A stretch of 64,000 nucleotides of DNA from Bacteroidota bacterium (GTDB lineage: Bacteria > Bacteroidota > Rhodothermia > Balneolales > HLUCCA01). How positions within the stretch are numbered: position 1 is the stretch's first letter; the number at the start of each line of letters is the position of its first letter. Location: the NCBI GenBank assembly GCA_020832235.1, contig JAFIEZ010000015.1, positions 1 to 64,000 on the forward strand, given 5' to 3'. Positions 39,685 to 49,374 of this stretch are shown one piece after another. The position numbers and the translations under genes were made by a program. The notes below the pieces were generated by a model, which was not told the origin of the DNA, did no database searches, and saw nothing but the letters and a program-made list of their open reading frames with translations.

Positions 39685-40368
39685 TTATCCGGCCGACGGC
39701 ATACGTATTTCTTCTACATCACTGATGTGTACGGGCACACCTCTGACGGTAAGAAATACCCCGTTAGCGGTATAACTTACCTTGCTGGCCAGGCCAGTTA
39801 CAAATGGTAACGCATCTACTCGAGAGTCACCTGCTTTTGCTTCTACGGTCACGGAATACGATCCTTCAGGCATCCGATCGCCTGCATTATTTCGTCCGTC
39901 CCACTGCCACATGTTATCTCCCATAGGCATACTGTTTACCGTTTCACGGCGCACTTCGGCACCCGTCTGATTCCGGATAACAATAGTTACTTCACTGGCA
40001 GAAGATCCCAGTCTGTAGTTAACCATCGTTGACTCACCCTGCGGGAGGTACACACCGTTACCATAAGCCTTCACTTCTTTACCGGTAAGCGACGCAGCCA
40101 GGGAGTTGGTCAACCCGGCACTCATTACATCCTGTGAACCCTGCAAGGTTTTTATACCTGAGTTAACATTAATGAGCTGCTCTACCGTGTTAAACTGTGC
40201 CAGCTGGGATGCAAATTCAGCTCCGTTCATAGGGTTGGTAGGATCCTGATTTCGCATCTGAGCTACCAGCAATTGCAGAAACTGCTGCTGGCCCATTTCG
40301 TTTCCACGCCCGGCATTTTGTGCCGTGCTGATAAACGAAGTCTGATTGTTGATTGAATTGATATTCAT
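39685..40368 (-). CDS. flgD: Hook assembly scaffold FlgD
   Basis: Hook cap used while FlgE polymerises. 227 residues: N-terminal FlgD motif (FLQLLVAQMRNQDPTNPMNG, EFASQLAQFNTVEQL), then the FLG/Tudor-like and FnIII-like domains (NQTGAEVRRETVNSMPMGDN, WQWDGRNNAGDRMPEGSYSV). It stands between fliK and flgE, the standard order. E. coli FlgD has 231 residues. Confidence 0.95.
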   Translation of the reverse strand: MNINSINNQTSFISTAQNAGRGNEMGQQQFLQLLVAQMRNQDPTNPMNGAEFASQLAQFNTVEQLINVNSGIKTLQGSQDVMSAGLTNSLAASLTGKEVKAYGNGVYLPQGESTMVNYRLGSSASEVTIVIRNQTGAEVRRETVNSMPMGDNMWQWDGRNNAGDRMPEGSYSVTVEAKAGDSRVDALPFVTGLASKVSYTANGVFLTVRGVPVHISDVEEIRMPSAG

Positions 40369-40380
40369 GGCGACTGATTG

Positions 40381-42267
40381 TTAGGCTGTCCACTCATTCC
40401 TGTTGTACCCAAAGTACCGCACGGAATGTGTCTGTTGAGGCTTAATATTGATTTCCCTGGCTTTAAGCAGGTCGTTAAGTCCGTTCTGATATGGAGATTT
40501 TCCTTTGCTGTCTCCAAAAGCTCCTGCCAGAGAAGAACCTTCTTCCGCTCCCTTGCCAAACTGGAGATCAATCTCTATGGCAAGGGTTTCCTTCAAATGC
40601 TCCTCTATTTCGCGAGCATACTCCTCAAGCAAGCGGGAAAGTTCGGGGTTGGAAGAACTCAGTTTCAGGTGCATTACACCCTCAACCTGTCTCACCATTA
40701 CATCTACGCGCTGACCGTCATCCATCATAAAATTGTGCTTCTGCCAGGTCTCGGGGGCAGATTTTGCCGCATCAGCAACTTGTTTAACGATTTGCTGCAA
40801 GGCCGGCAGCACCTCACGCCTTAGCGCTACATTCGGTATAGCAATCTGAGAAAGCCTTGAAAACCCATCCACTGAAGATTCCGTTGAACGCAGTACTTCG
40901 AGTCCGGTAGTGTTTACCGCTTCCTTCCACGACGCTATATCCTTAGCTTCTAACTCAGCAGGATTTATCAGCATTTCGGGCACCTGCGCTCCAAACATAT
41001 TCTGACCAAACGACAATCCACCGCCTCCGGTTGAAGTATTGCCCGTTACTGCCGACGCCGTTGCATCTTGTCTGATGTTCTCTACAGCCGCTCGATCGGT
41101 TCCGGGTTGCACGTGCCGTTCAGAACGTGGTATAGACGACTTTAATGCTGCCTGTAGCTCAGCTTCCGGTACATCTTCGTCAACAAAATCTGCTGAAGAA
41201 CTATGTTGCTGTACCTGAGCTACACGCTCTGATGAATTAGGCGAGTTAACCACAGCTGATGCAGTGTTAACCGCAGCTGAAGTAGGGTTAACCGTAGCGG
41301 CTGAGTCCGGTTTAGCCGAAGTATTGCGTTCACCCCTGTCATCTGCCGGGACAGCTGCATTTGCAGTATCAGGCTTAATTGCTTCTGTTAATGGTGTTGA
41401 GGTTGTGGCCGCTTTGGTTTTATGCTCAACAGAATTTAGATTTTCGATAACGGGTGTACCAAGTCCCGGTGTAACACTATTGTTTGTAGTAGCTCCACCT
41501 ACAGAGGCTGCATTTTCGCCAATGGACGTGCTTTTATCTGAGATAACACTATTTTCTGCAGACGGACTCACATTAACACGCTGGTTACCATCGGTGGTTG
41601 TTTCACTTGCGTTTGCCTGTGCCAAACCAGCAGATCTTTCAGATGCTTCGCTACCCATAGCATCTTGCGATGTGGCGTCGGTATGATTCGCGCCAGCAGC
41701 TGTTGCCTGCCCCTGCTCGGCAGCCTGTGCTACGAAATCCTTTTGTGTATTCGTGCTGTTCGCGTCTACAAGATTAGGCGTTGCAGATGTATGATTTACA
41801 GACTTTTGAGCAGCAGCAACCTGCTCCGCATCACTAGTTTCTTCAGATGAAATGAGCCCTCCATTCAATTGAGAATCGGATAGCGTAAGCATCTTGTCAG
41901 GGTCAGCATCCAGCGTGGCGTCTGAGTTCACCGTTTCATCGCCTGGTGTAGCAACCGAATTGCGTTGATTCGTAAAATCTTCCTCAGCAACTTGAAATGC
42001 AGTATTACTCAGAAAATTACTTACTTCATGAGTAGCCTCATCAGCACTCTCCTGCTTATAGGTCACAAGCAGCTCGTTTTCGTCATCGTCCTGGCCTGTA
42101 TGGGTGCTGGTTATACTCACATTACCTGATGACTCTTCGTCTAGTAATGCTGTGAGCATGGATGAAAACCATCTCGATTTGTCAGCTGCTGCATCCGCTG
42201 ACTGCGATGGTTTTAACAGGTTTCCACCAAGGTCGGCTACCGCTAATTTAGCTGCAATATTGTTCAC
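40381..42267 (-). CDS. fliK: Hook-length control protein FliK
   Basis: Measures hook length and triggers the FlhB switch. 628 residues: a long Ser/Thr/Ala/Asn-rich, low-complexity N-terminal region (to about 430), a proper length for a molecular ruler, and a compact C-terminal domain (about 490-590) with the FliK signature (HLKLSSSNPELSRLLEEYAR, IEEHLKETLAIEIDLQFGKG). Its ATG overlaps the stop of the MotE-like gene by 4 nt. At 628 residues it is longer than Salmonella FliK (405), which predicts a longer hook, if hook length follows the ruler model. Confidence 0.85.
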   Translation of the reverse strand: MNNIAAKLAVADLGGNLLKPSQSADAAADKSRWFSSMLTALLDEESSGNVSITSTHTGQDDDENELLVTYKQESADEATHEVSNFLSNTAFQVAEEDFTNQRNSVATPGDETVNSDATLDADPDKMLTLSDSQLNGGLISSEETSDAEQVAAAQKSVNHTSATPNLVDANSTNTQKDFVAQAAEQGQATAAGANHTDATSQDAMGSEASERSAGLAQANASETTTDGNQRVNVSPSAENSVISDKSTSIGENAASVGGATTNNSVTPGLGTPVIENLNSVEHKTKAATTSTPLTEAIKPDTANAAVPADDRGERNTSAKPDSAATVNPTSAAVNTASAVVNSPNSSERVAQVQQHSSSADFVDEDVPEAELQAALKSSIPRSERHVQPGTDRAAVENIRQDATASAVTGNTSTGGGGLSFGQNMFGAQVPEMLINPAELEAKDIASWKEAVNTTGLEVLRSTESSVDGFSRLSQIAIPNVALRREVLPALQQIVKQVADAAKSAPETWQKHNFMMDDGQRVDVMVRQVEGVMHLKLSSSNPELSRLLEEYAREIEEHLKETLAIEIDLQFGKGAEEGSSLAGAFGDSKGKSPYQNGLNDLLKAREINIKPQQTHSVRYFGYNRNEWTA

Positions 42268-42869
42268 AGTAATACCTCCTGCATAAGTCGTGCGGCGCGA
42301 TTAGCGGGCAGTGATCGCAATAACTTTTCTCGTTGCTGATTACTGGCTACACGGTAAAGGGTTTTAAGTTGTTCGTTACTTAGTTCACGTACGATAGGCG
42401 CCATTTCTTCTTCATCCAGATTCAACAGGCTATTAACCTGCGTACGGATCGCTGCATCATCAACAGGCGGGGGCTCCGCTGGCGACCCCGGTATATTTGC
42501 AGCAAGCGTTGCTCCGGCATCCGGCTCGGGCAGGGTGTCTGGATCTACCAGTCCACGGGCTGCAATAGCAGCATCAATGAGTGAGTCCAGCACCTGGGGA
42601 TTTATCCCGGCGGTTAAAACGGTAAGGGAGTCTACCACACCACGCAGCTGCGCATTATGATCTTGGAGGCGCTCAAGTTCCTGGTTCAATGCCATAAACT
42701 CTTCCCGATTATAACGGGATGTAGTACCAACAATACGGCCGTCCTCATCGCGAGGCATCACGATTTCTTCGTACCTCTCCGCATTGAGATAGGGATACAG
42801 GAAAAAGACTGCAGCCAGCATCACAATGAAGGAGCCAATAAAAGCACCGATGATTTTCAGAATGCCCAT
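42264..42869 (-). CDS. MotE/FlbB-like membrane coiled-coil protein with MgtE-N-type domain
   Basis: 201 residues: an N-terminal membrane helix (IIGAFIGSFIVMLAAVFFLY), a periplasmic coiled coil (REEFMALNQELERLQDHNAQ, LRGVVDSL), a Pro/Ala linker, and a C-terminal helical MgtE N-domain-like module (LDEEEMAPIVRELSNEQLKT, RVASNQQREKLLRSLPANRA). This layout fits the MotE/FlbB family found between fliJ and fliK in many bacteria, a MotB/PflB-associated or FliJ-region accessory protein. Position (fliJ, this gene, fliK) supports it. Exact function here is unproven. Confidence 0.65.
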   Translation of the reverse strand: MGILKIIGAFIGSFIVMLAAVFFLYPYLNAERYEEIVMPRDEDGRIVGTTSRYNREEFMALNQELERLQDHNAQLRGVVDSLTVLTAGINPQVLDSLIDAAIAARGLVDPDTLPEPDAGATLAANIPGSPAEPPPVDDAAIRTQVNSLLNLDEEEMAPIVRELSNEQLKTLYRVASNQQREKLLRSLPANRAARLMQEVLL

Positions 42870-42891
42870 ATACGTTGAGACTTAAACACGT

Positions 42892-43323
42892 TTAACGGCG
42901 GTTTACTATCTGTGCCGCCACTTCATCCATCTGCCCTTGCTCTATCTGACCAACCTGATAGGTGAACGTCTTCTTTTCTTTCGATTTCATCGTTTCCATC
43001 ATGTGGGTTTTGCGATGCGCTTCAACAAGCTTGCGACGCTCCACTTCCACACGTTCATCTACCAAAGTCAGCTCTTTTTCAAGTTTTCCAATTTCTACGT
43101 GCATTTGCTCGAGTACACCATAACGGGCTCTGAATGCATGAATGCTGTTTAACTGGTAGCCAGGCTCTGAGGTATCTTCCCGATTTACCTGATTGCGCAA
43201 AGACGAAATTTTGTCTTTGATCGACTGCATTTGCTGAACTTGAGCCGCATACTTTTGCTGCTGCTGTTTTTCGCGATGTTCGTTGACTTTTAAAACGGGT
43301 TCGAGAGAAAACTTGAAGGTCAT
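42892..43323 (-). CDS. fliJ: Flagellar export protein FliJ
   Basis: 143-residue coiled-coil stalk of the export ATPase (FKFSLEPVLKVNEHREKQQQ, KYAAQVQQMQSIKDKISSLR, VEVERRKLVEAHRKTHMMET). The N-terminal F-x-F-x-L-E-P-V-L start is typical. It lies directly after fliI, whose ring it enters. Sequence similarity in this family is low by nature, but length, coiled coil and position agree. Confidence 0.88.
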   Translation of the reverse strand: MTFKFSLEPVLKVNEHREKQQQQKYAAQVQQMQSIKDKISSLRNQVNREDTSEPGYQLNSIHAFRARYGVLEQMHVEIGKLEKELTLVDERVEVERRKLVEAHRKTHMMETMKSKEKKTFTYQVGQIEQGQMDEVAAQIVNRR

Positions 43324-43342
43324 ATGGACTCAGGATGACGAT

Positions 43343-44692
43343 TTATGAATCGGTTATTTTCTGTAAGGCCGTCCAGAGATCCTGGTTGAAGTCGGCCTCG
43401 TCCATACCCTGCTTCAAAAATGATACCAAAGCCGGATACTTTTTGATGGAATCATCAATTTTAGGATTAGACCCTTTCACATAGGCCCCAATATTGATCA
43501 AATCCTCGGCTTCGCGGTAGGTTGCCAGCAATTCCCGGGCTTTCATCGTAACGGTGCGTTGTTCCGGCTTCACAATTTGAGGCATTACACGGGAAATACT
43601 TTCCAGCACATCAATTGCCGGATAATGCCCCTTATGCGCCAATTTTCGTGACAATACAATGTGCCCATCCAAAATAGACCGCACGGTATCGGCAACAGGC
43701 TCATTCATATCGTCATTTTCAACGAAAACGGTATACAATCCGGTAATACTTCCCACATTAGTTTTTCCAGCTCTTTCCAGCAATTTGGGCAGCATGGCGA
43801 ATACACTGGGGGTGTATCCTTTGGTAGTGGGAGGTTCACCCGCAGCCAGACCAATTTCACGCTGGGCCATAGCTACACGGGTAACCGAATCCATCATCAG
43901 CAGGACATTTTTTCCCTGATCGCGGAAATATTCCGCTATGGCTGTGGCGGTAAACGCACCTTTAATTCGGTTCATGGCAGCATTGTCTGATGTGGCTACA
44001 ACAACCACCGACCGTTTGAGGCCTTCTTCACCGAGAGCATCGGTTATAAACTCTCTTACCTCTCGACCACGCTCACCAATGAGTGCAATTACATTGATAT
44101 CGGCCGATGAATTTCTCGCAATCATTCCGAGGAGCACACTTTTCCCTACCCCCGAGCCGGCAAATATCCCCATCCTTTGTCCTTTGCCCAAGGTATTGAT
44201 GGCATCAAAGGCACGCACTCCGGTGTACATAATTTCGTTGATGCGACCTCGCTCCAGGGGACCGGGCGGTTCGTTGTGAATGGTCTGCTCAGCCTCTGCA
44301 CGAACCTGTCCTAATTCATCGATGGGCGCCCCATTCGAGTCAAGTACTCTCCCGAGCATATCATCACTAATAGGAATTGTAAGCGGCCTGCCAAACAGCT
44401 CAACAAGACATCCAAGCTGCATCCCTTCAACACGGTCGTAGGGCATGAGCAAGGTTTTGGAATCGCGCAAGCCAACAACTTCTGCCTGAACAACCTTGCC
44501 GATTTGTGAATGAATACCGTAGACCTCTCCAACACAGGCGTTTAGTCCCTCAACTTCCACCATGGTACCTACCACAGAAGAAACACGGCCGTAATGTTTG
44601 GGAGGCAGTGTTCCTCTGGAAACACGTTTGCGAATTTCCGTGATATAACCACGTAGTGACTGTCGGCCGGCGGGAGTAATTACGGGTGTCAT
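43343..44692 (-). CDS. fliI: Flagellar export ATPase FliI
   Basis: ATPase that energises substrate unfolding for export. 449 residues, like F1-beta: Walker A AGSGVGKS (178-185), Walker B (NVLLMMDSVTRVAMAQREIG) and TTKGYTPSVFAMLPKLLERA. N-terminal domain ends near 110. E. coli FliI has 457 residues. In operon fliF-G-H-I-J. Confidence 0.97.
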   Translation of the reverse strand: MTPVITPAGRQSLRGYITEIRKRVSRGTLPPKHYGRVSSVVGTMVEVEGLNACVGEVYGIHSQIGKVVQAEVVGLRDSKTLLMPYDRVEGMQLGCLVELFGRPLTIPISDDMLGRVLDSNGAPIDELGQVRAEAEQTIHNEPPGPLERGRINEIMYTGVRAFDAINTLGKGQRMGIFAGSGVGKSVLLGMIARNSSADINVIALIGERGREVREFITDALGEEGLKRSVVVVATSDNAAMNRIKGAFTATAIAEYFRDQGKNVLLMMDSVTRVAMAQREIGLAAGEPPTTKGYTPSVFAMLPKLLERAGKTNVGSITGLYTVFVENDDMNEPVADTVRSILDGHIVLSRKLAHKGHYPAIDVLESISRVMPQIVKPEQRTVTMKARELLATYREAEDLINIGAYVKGSNPKIDDSIKKYPALVSFLKQGMDEADFNQDLWTALQKITDS

Positions 44693-44743
44693 TGTTGTAG
44701 ATTTATTGCGTGTAACCGGTAATTTGCAGGCCTTGGGAATGGG

Positions 44744-45454
44744 TTAACCTGCAGGATGTGGGAGGGCAAGGCTTTCGCGAAAATCATTCAGAATAACCTT
44801 GTAATCACGTACTACTTTCTCTTTATTGGTTTCAAGCTGATATTCGCCGGGCTTGCAGGTACTTCCAACACGCAGGATAATTCCCGAGCGGCCTCCATAC
44901 TCTTCCACCAGCGATTCAACAAACTCGAAGTCTTCACGAGCCACCCACAGAACCGGCTGAGAGATACTGTCGAGCTCTTGTATCATTGAAACTAGCTCCG
45001 ATTCTATCCGCTGTTTGATTTCAGGTAGCTTAAGCGGTACGCCAACAACGGCCTCGGCAATCTCAAACGCAAGTGAAAGGATGTCTCCTTTTAAAATGTC
45101 CTGATTTTGCTGCCAGGCTTTATGAGCATCTCGAAGGGCCTCCTCTAAAAAAGCAACTTTATGCTGCATATCATCGGTTGCTTTGGCATAGCCCTCCTTA
45201 TGACCCTGACTGCGACCTTCTTCGAAGGCTTCATTACGGGCTTTCATAAGATTGCGTTCCTCCTCCAGCCTGCGCTGGTGAAGAATTTCTTCGATATCAG
45301 GGGTTTCCGGTGCCGGAGCCTCTCCTGATTCTGCTACATGATCGTGCTTCGCGTCTTTCTTTGCCGTACCATCAAAAATTAGCTGATAATTTAGCTTTGA
45401 GCTGGACTGCTCCTGCCAATTGATGGCTTTTTTATCAATTACGCGGCGTGACAT
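44744..45454 (-). CDS. fliH: Flagellar export ATPase regulator FliH
   Basis: Peripheral-stalk-like partner of FliI that tethers it to the C-ring. 236 residues: charged N-terminus, a helical region with the repeat-like EEGRSQGHKEGYAKA (G-x-x-x-G type), and a C-terminal domain (LAFEIAEAVVGVPLKLPEIK, YGGRSGIILRVGSTCKPGEY). It is bracketed by fliG and fliI with 3-nt and 51-nt gaps. Confidence 0.88.
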   Translation of the reverse strand: MSRRVIDKKAINWQEQSSSKLNYQLIFDGTAKKDAKHDHVAESGEAPAPETPDIEEILHQRRLEEERNLMKARNEAFEEGRSQGHKEGYAKATDDMQHKVAFLEEALRDAHKAWQQNQDILKGDILSLAFEIAEAVVGVPLKLPEIKQRIESELVSMIQELDSISQPVLWVAREDFEFVESLVEEYGGRSGIILRVGSTCKPGEYQLETNKEKVVRDYKVILNDFRESLALPHPAG

Positions 45455-45457
45455 AGG

Positions 45458-46498
45458 TTATTCAACGAGCTCTGCTTCGGTGGTTTTACGGGTTGATATC
45501 GTACCGGCATCTTCAAGCTGCTTGATTTTCTGGATGATGCGCTGTTGAGCCTTCTCCACTTCTTTGATGTGTACCGGTCCCAGAGCTTCCATATCGTCGC
45601 GCATCATATCTTTGGCGCGGGCCGACATATTGTTGAGGAATTTGTTGATCAGATCGTCTGATACGCCTTTGAGACCCAATACCATGTCGGATTTGTCCAT
45701 CTCGTTGATAATCAGGCGTACCGTACGGTCGTCGAGGTGAACAATATCTTCGAAGAGGAACATCTGATTTCGAATTTTCTGTGCCAGAATCGGATCTACG
45801 TCGTCGATGCTCTTGATAACATTCTTCTCCACCGAAACATTGGCTTCGTTAAGGATCGCTGCAACGGCATCGGCGCCACCTTTCACACGCTCACCAAGAG
45901 CGTCAATTCCGCCGATATGCTCTTTAATTACCTCTTCTATTTCGGCTATAACTTCAACCGAGATCTGGTCCATGGAAGCCAAACGATAGGTTACCTCAAA
46001 CTGAAAACGCTCATCCAGATATGAGAGAATTTCAGCCGAGCGAGACGGTTTAAGCTGCGATAAAATAAGCGCGGCAACCTGAGGGTGCTCGTTTGAAATG
46101 AACTGTACAATATTATTGATGTCGCTGGTTTCGAATACCCCAAAGACATTGGTCCCGGTTTTTGTTTCGATTTTTCTAAAAATTTCATTGGCTTCTTTAC
46201 TGCCCAATGCTTCGGCAAGTATCGTTTTCGCGTACCCAATACCGCCTTCCAGGCCGAACTGCTTGTTCTGCATCTGCATGTAAAACTCTTCTACCACCGC
46301 ATCGGCCACTTCAGGACTCAGGTTGTTCATCATCGCAATTTCCAGCGACACTTTTTCGACTTCATGATCGCGTAGATTCTTGAGCAGCTTCGATGCTGTT
46401 TCCAGTCCAAGGGTAATCATGAGAATGGCAACTTTCTGAACTCCAGTAAGATTGGCTACTTCAAGTTGTTTGTTTGCGGCGGTTGCAATTGCAGACAT
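45458..46498 (-). CDS. fliG: Flagellar motor switch protein FliG
   Basis: C-ring protein that contacts MotA and carries torque. 346 residues: N-terminal FliF-binding domain (LTGVQKVAILMITLGLETAS), middle domain with EHPQVAALILSQLKPSRSAE, and the C-terminal charged torque helix (LDDRTVRLIINEMDKSDMVL, LNNMSARAKDMMRDDMEALG). All major switch motifs present. Length equals the family average (331-346). Confidence 0.97.
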   Translation of the reverse strand: MSAIATAANKQLEVANLTGVQKVAILMITLGLETASKLLKNLRDHEVEKVSLEIAMMNNLSPEVADAVVEEFYMQMQNKQFGLEGGIGYAKTILAEALGSKEANEIFRKIETKTGTNVFGVFETSDINNIVQFISNEHPQVAALILSQLKPSRSAEILSYLDERFQFEVTYRLASMDQISVEVIAEIEEVIKEHIGGIDALGERVKGGADAVAAILNEANVSVEKNVIKSIDDVDPILAQKIRNQMFLFEDIVHLDDRTVRLIINEMDKSDMVLGLKGVSDDLINKFLNNMSARAKDMMRDDMEALGPVHIKEVEKAQQRIIQKIKQLEDAGTISTRKTTEAELVE

Positions 46499-46516
46499 AA
46501 TGTTAATTTTAGTACG

Positions 46517-48163
46517 TTATCTGGTCATCATATTTCGGATCAGATTGGTGGCTTCTTCGCCCTGATCTCCAACAAACTTTCTGATTTCATCCAGCATCAT
46601 CGATTTTTCAGCAAGCTGCCGACGAGCAGACTTACTCAGTTTCTTAGACATGAAGTCATCAGGGGAAATTTCAAGCTCGTCGTCGTCAGAACCAGCATTC
46701 GCAATGGCCTCAGCCAGCTGGTCCTGCTCCTGCATAACTTCACCCTGAGGCTTGAACATCACATCAAGCGACTCTTGATTGATTCGGCGTGTCATGCTGT
46801 AAACCAGGCCAACAACGACAAGCAACGCAATCAAAATCATGACATATCGTACAATTTCGTTCCATTGAGTAGGCTGCTGTAACCAGAAAGCATACTCCAT
46901 ATCCTGGTTTGGATCGTAGAATTGAATCTGGGTGATGGTAATTTCATCGCCTCTTCCGGGCTGAATACCCAGCGCAGTACGTATTACGTTCTGCAGCTCC
47001 TGAATTTCCTGCTGGGTGTACGGTTCATAGTTCACGATGGGTTCCTGACCATCTTCCTGAATTACAGTAGTACGTTTGTAATTAAGCAGTACAGAAGCCG
47101 ATATACGTCGAAGCTCGCCCGGACCCCGCTCGTGAATTTCACGGGTTTGATTAACCTGATAGTTACGTGTTCGTACCGTCTGCTCATTATTCCGGTTACC
47201 CATTAAAACCGTCTGGCCACGCAAGTTGATAGGAGTAAAATCATCGATAGGAACCTGCTGAAACGATTCGTCGGTATTGGTGGTAGTACGTTGTTCTTCG
47301 GATATTACAATACGACTATCGGGATCCAGAAGGTCAGACTCACGCAGGATGCGGTCAAAATCATGTTCAGCAGCTACTCTAAGAATAGCGTTCCCCGGCC
47401 CTAAGACGCGGTCGAGCATACTCTGGCCCCGCTCAGTCAGGTACGATTCGGTTCGTTGACGAAGCTGAATCTGGGTATTTCCACTGGCGAACTGACCATC
47501 AGCCCCTCCCTCGTCGGTCAGCCGATTTCCATTTTGGTCGAGTACGGTTACATTAGCTACACTCAGACCTTCTACACTACCTGCAATTAACGAGGTAATA
47601 CCTTCAACCTGCTGGCGCGAGAGCTGCTGACCACGACGCAGGCTCAGAATTACCGATGCTGTTGCCTGTGATTCTTGTTGCTGAAAAGCGGCTCGTTCGG
47701 GCATTACCAGGTGAACACGAGAAAATTCAACCTGCTCAATGGTATTTATAGATCTGGATAGCTCCCCTTCCAGAGCCCTTTTGCGATTTACCTGTTGCAT
47801 GAAGTCGGTCATTCCAAGCGTATTGGAATCAAAAAGTTCATACCCCTGAACACCCGGGCCGGCTGCGGTGGTGGATGCGAGTTTCATTCTCATTTCATGC
47901 ACTTTATCGGATGGAATGAAAATACTTCGCCCCCCGTCTTCAATGCGATACGGAATTTTATTCCTGTCTAATTCTTCTACAATTTCAGCCGCAATTTCGG
48001 GCTGAAGACTTCCGTATAGAATAGAGTAGTCTGGCTGGAGCGTCCAGCGAATCAAAAGTCCTACAAGAAGCAGAACCAGTGCAACCATCAACCCGAACAT
48101 GATACGTTGGGCCGGGCTTAAAGGCTCAATAAATTTCTTGAAGTTATTGATGAAGGTTTCCAT
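46517..48163 (-). CDS. fliF: MS-ring protein FliF
   Basis: Builds the MS ring, base of the flagellum in the inner membrane. 548 residues: first membrane helix near 20-42, ring-building domains (TASVILSLRRGQQLSRQQVE, AGSVEGLSVANVTVLDQNGN), second membrane helix (IVRYVMILIALLVVVGLVYS) and a C-terminal FliG-binding peptide (IRKFVGDQGEEATNLIRNMM). It follows fliE closely, as expected. Confidence 0.96.
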   Translation of the reverse strand: METFINNFKKFIEPLSPAQRIMFGLMVALVLLLVGLLIRWTLQPDYSILYGSLQPEIAAEIVEELDRNKIPYRIEDGGRSIFIPSDKVHEMRMKLASTTAAGPGVQGYELFDSNTLGMTDFMQQVNRKRALEGELSRSINTIEQVEFSRVHLVMPERAAFQQQESQATASVILSLRRGQQLSRQQVEGITSLIAGSVEGLSVANVTVLDQNGNRLTDEGGADGQFASGNTQIQLRQRTESYLTERGQSMLDRVLGPGNAILRVAAEHDFDRILRESDLLDPDSRIVISEEQRTTTNTDESFQQVPIDDFTPINLRGQTVLMGNRNNEQTVRTRNYQVNQTREIHERGPGELRRISASVLLNYKRTTVIQEDGQEPIVNYEPYTQQEIQELQNVIRTALGIQPGRGDEITITQIQFYDPNQDMEYAFWLQQPTQWNEIVRYVMILIALLVVVGLVYSMTRRINQESLDVMFKPQGEVMQEQDQLAEAIANAGSDDDELEISPDDFMSKKLSKSARRQLAEKSMMLDEIRKFVGDQGEEATNLIRNMMTR

Positions 48164-48173
48164 CGGTTATCCT

Positions 48174-48605
48174 TTAAATTTGCATTCGGCTAAGTTCCTG
48201 GTAGGCCTCAATGGCTTTATTTCTCACTTCTACAAGCATCTGAAAACTCAGCTGGGCACGTTGCATATTGATCATCACGTCGTGCACATTATCCGTTCTT
48301 CCGGCGATGAAATCCTGTCCGCTTTTGTCGGCTTCTTTCATGGAGGCATCAACCGATTGGATAGCGCGGTTAACCATACTACCGAACGATTCGCCGCCCG
48401 AGACACCACTTACGCGTGGGCCAAGCGGACCCATGCGCTCGGGGCCCATGTCGATGCGCTGCGGACCTCCGTTTATACCTTCCAGCCGGGCGCCTGTCAG
48501 GTCTGCCGGCAGCTGCTCTCTGAGTTGATTCAGATTTTGTGGCAGGTTTACTCCACCTACGTTATTGGGCAGGGTGATGCTGTTTATATTGATGGGTAGA
48601 TTCAT
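48174..48605 (-). CDS. fliE: MS ring-rod junction protein FliE with extended N-terminus
   Basis: Connects the MS ring to the rod. The FliE domain is in the C-terminal half (SFGSMVNRAIQSVDASMKEA, MINMQRAQLSFQMLVEVRNK, AYQELSRMQI). At 143 residues it is longer than E. coli FliE (104); the extra 40 or so are Asn/Gly/Pro-rich. It lies between a small unknown gene and fliF. Confidence 0.93.
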   Translation of the reverse strand: MNLPININSITLPNNVGGVNLPQNLNQLREQLPADLTGARLEGINGGPQRIDMGPERMGPLGPRVSGVSGGESFGSMVNRAIQSVDASMKEADKSGQDFIAGRTDNVHDVMINMQRAQLSFQMLVEVRNKAIEAYQELSRMQI

Positions 48606-48617
48606 AATCTCGTAATC

Positions 48618-48845
48618 TTAGACTTTGATATCTATTCTGCTGCCGCGTACGGCCATCTGCTCTTCGTGCTTACTACCATTATTGGTATACCAGGTCATGG
48701 TTTTTCCGGCAGGAAACTGCTTGGAAATCATATTGACCTCGTCGTCTGAAAGTTTGGGAGGAGCGACTACTTCGGCAGCCGATCGCAGACTCGATGTGCG
48801 CGAGACGTCAGATAATTGCTGTGCTTGAAGTGATTGAATATTCAT
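48618..48845 (-). CDS. Small conserved-context protein between flgC and fliE, unknown
   Basis: 75 residues, polar, no signal or membrane segment. Helical first half (LQAQQLSDVSRTSSLRSAAE), then SDDEVNMISKQFPAGKTMTW and YTNNGSKHEEQMAVRGSRID. I do not recognise it. It is tightly packed in the flgB-flgC-fliE operon (6 nt after flgC, 12 nt before fliE), so it is almost surely expressed with rod and basal-body genes; a role as a minor rod, assembly or regulatory protein is only a guess. Confidence 0.6.
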   Translation of the reverse strand: MNIQSLQAQQLSDVSRTSSLRSAAEVVAPPKLSDDEVNMISKQFPAGKTMTWYTNNGSKHEEQMAVRGSRIDIKV

Positions 48846-48851
48846 AAGAGC

Positions 48852-49358
48852 TTAGATTTCTAAGGATCGTCGGATAATTTGTTTTTCGGCTTCAACAACG
48901 CTCAGGTTAGCCTCATACAGTCTGTTGGCACTGATGAGCTGGGTCATTTCTGTGATAAGGTCGATATCGGGATAACGTACCATACCGTTTTGGTCGGCAT
49001 CGGGATGGTTGGGATCAAATTCGTATCTGAAAGCATCGGTTTCTACTACTTGAATCTGCGGACCCAAGTTATGCGTAAATGCAGCCTGTGGATTCCCGTT
49101 ATTTCCGTTGGCATCCAGTCGGCGCGGTGCGTTGGCCTGTTGCAGGTTCTGAACGTTATCTAGCAGCATGCGCTGGAAATTTTGTTCTTCCCCCAGGGAT
49201 GTGACAACAGATTGAGGGCGGTAAACGCCTTCATTTCCGGGTCGGGATGAGGTATTGGCATGGGCGATATTTCTACCGGCAACGGCAATTTTTTCTCGCT
49301 GTACAGCCAGACCCTGGGCGGCGGTTCGGAACGTAGTAAACATGCGATCGGGTAACAT
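48852..49358 (-). CDS. flgC: Proximal rod protein FlgC
   Basis: Rod subunit of 168 residues. N-terminal rod motif (LAVQREKIAVAGRNIAHANT) and C-terminal helix (DIDLITEMTQLISANRLYEA, NLSVVEAEKQIIRRSL). Slightly longer than E. coli FlgC (134), with the extra in the middle. Follows flgB in the usual flgB-flgC-fliE order. Confidence 0.95.
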   Translation of the reverse strand: MLPDRMFTTFRTAAQGLAVQREKIAVAGRNIAHANTSSRPGNEGVYRPQSVVTSLGEEQNFQRMLLDNVQNLQQANAPRRLDANGNNGNPQAAFTHNLGPQIQVVETDAFRYEFDPNHPDADQNGMVRYPDIDLITEMTQLISANRLYEANLSVVEAEKQIIRRSLEI

Positions 49359-49374
49359 GACAACTCCTCAGGGT

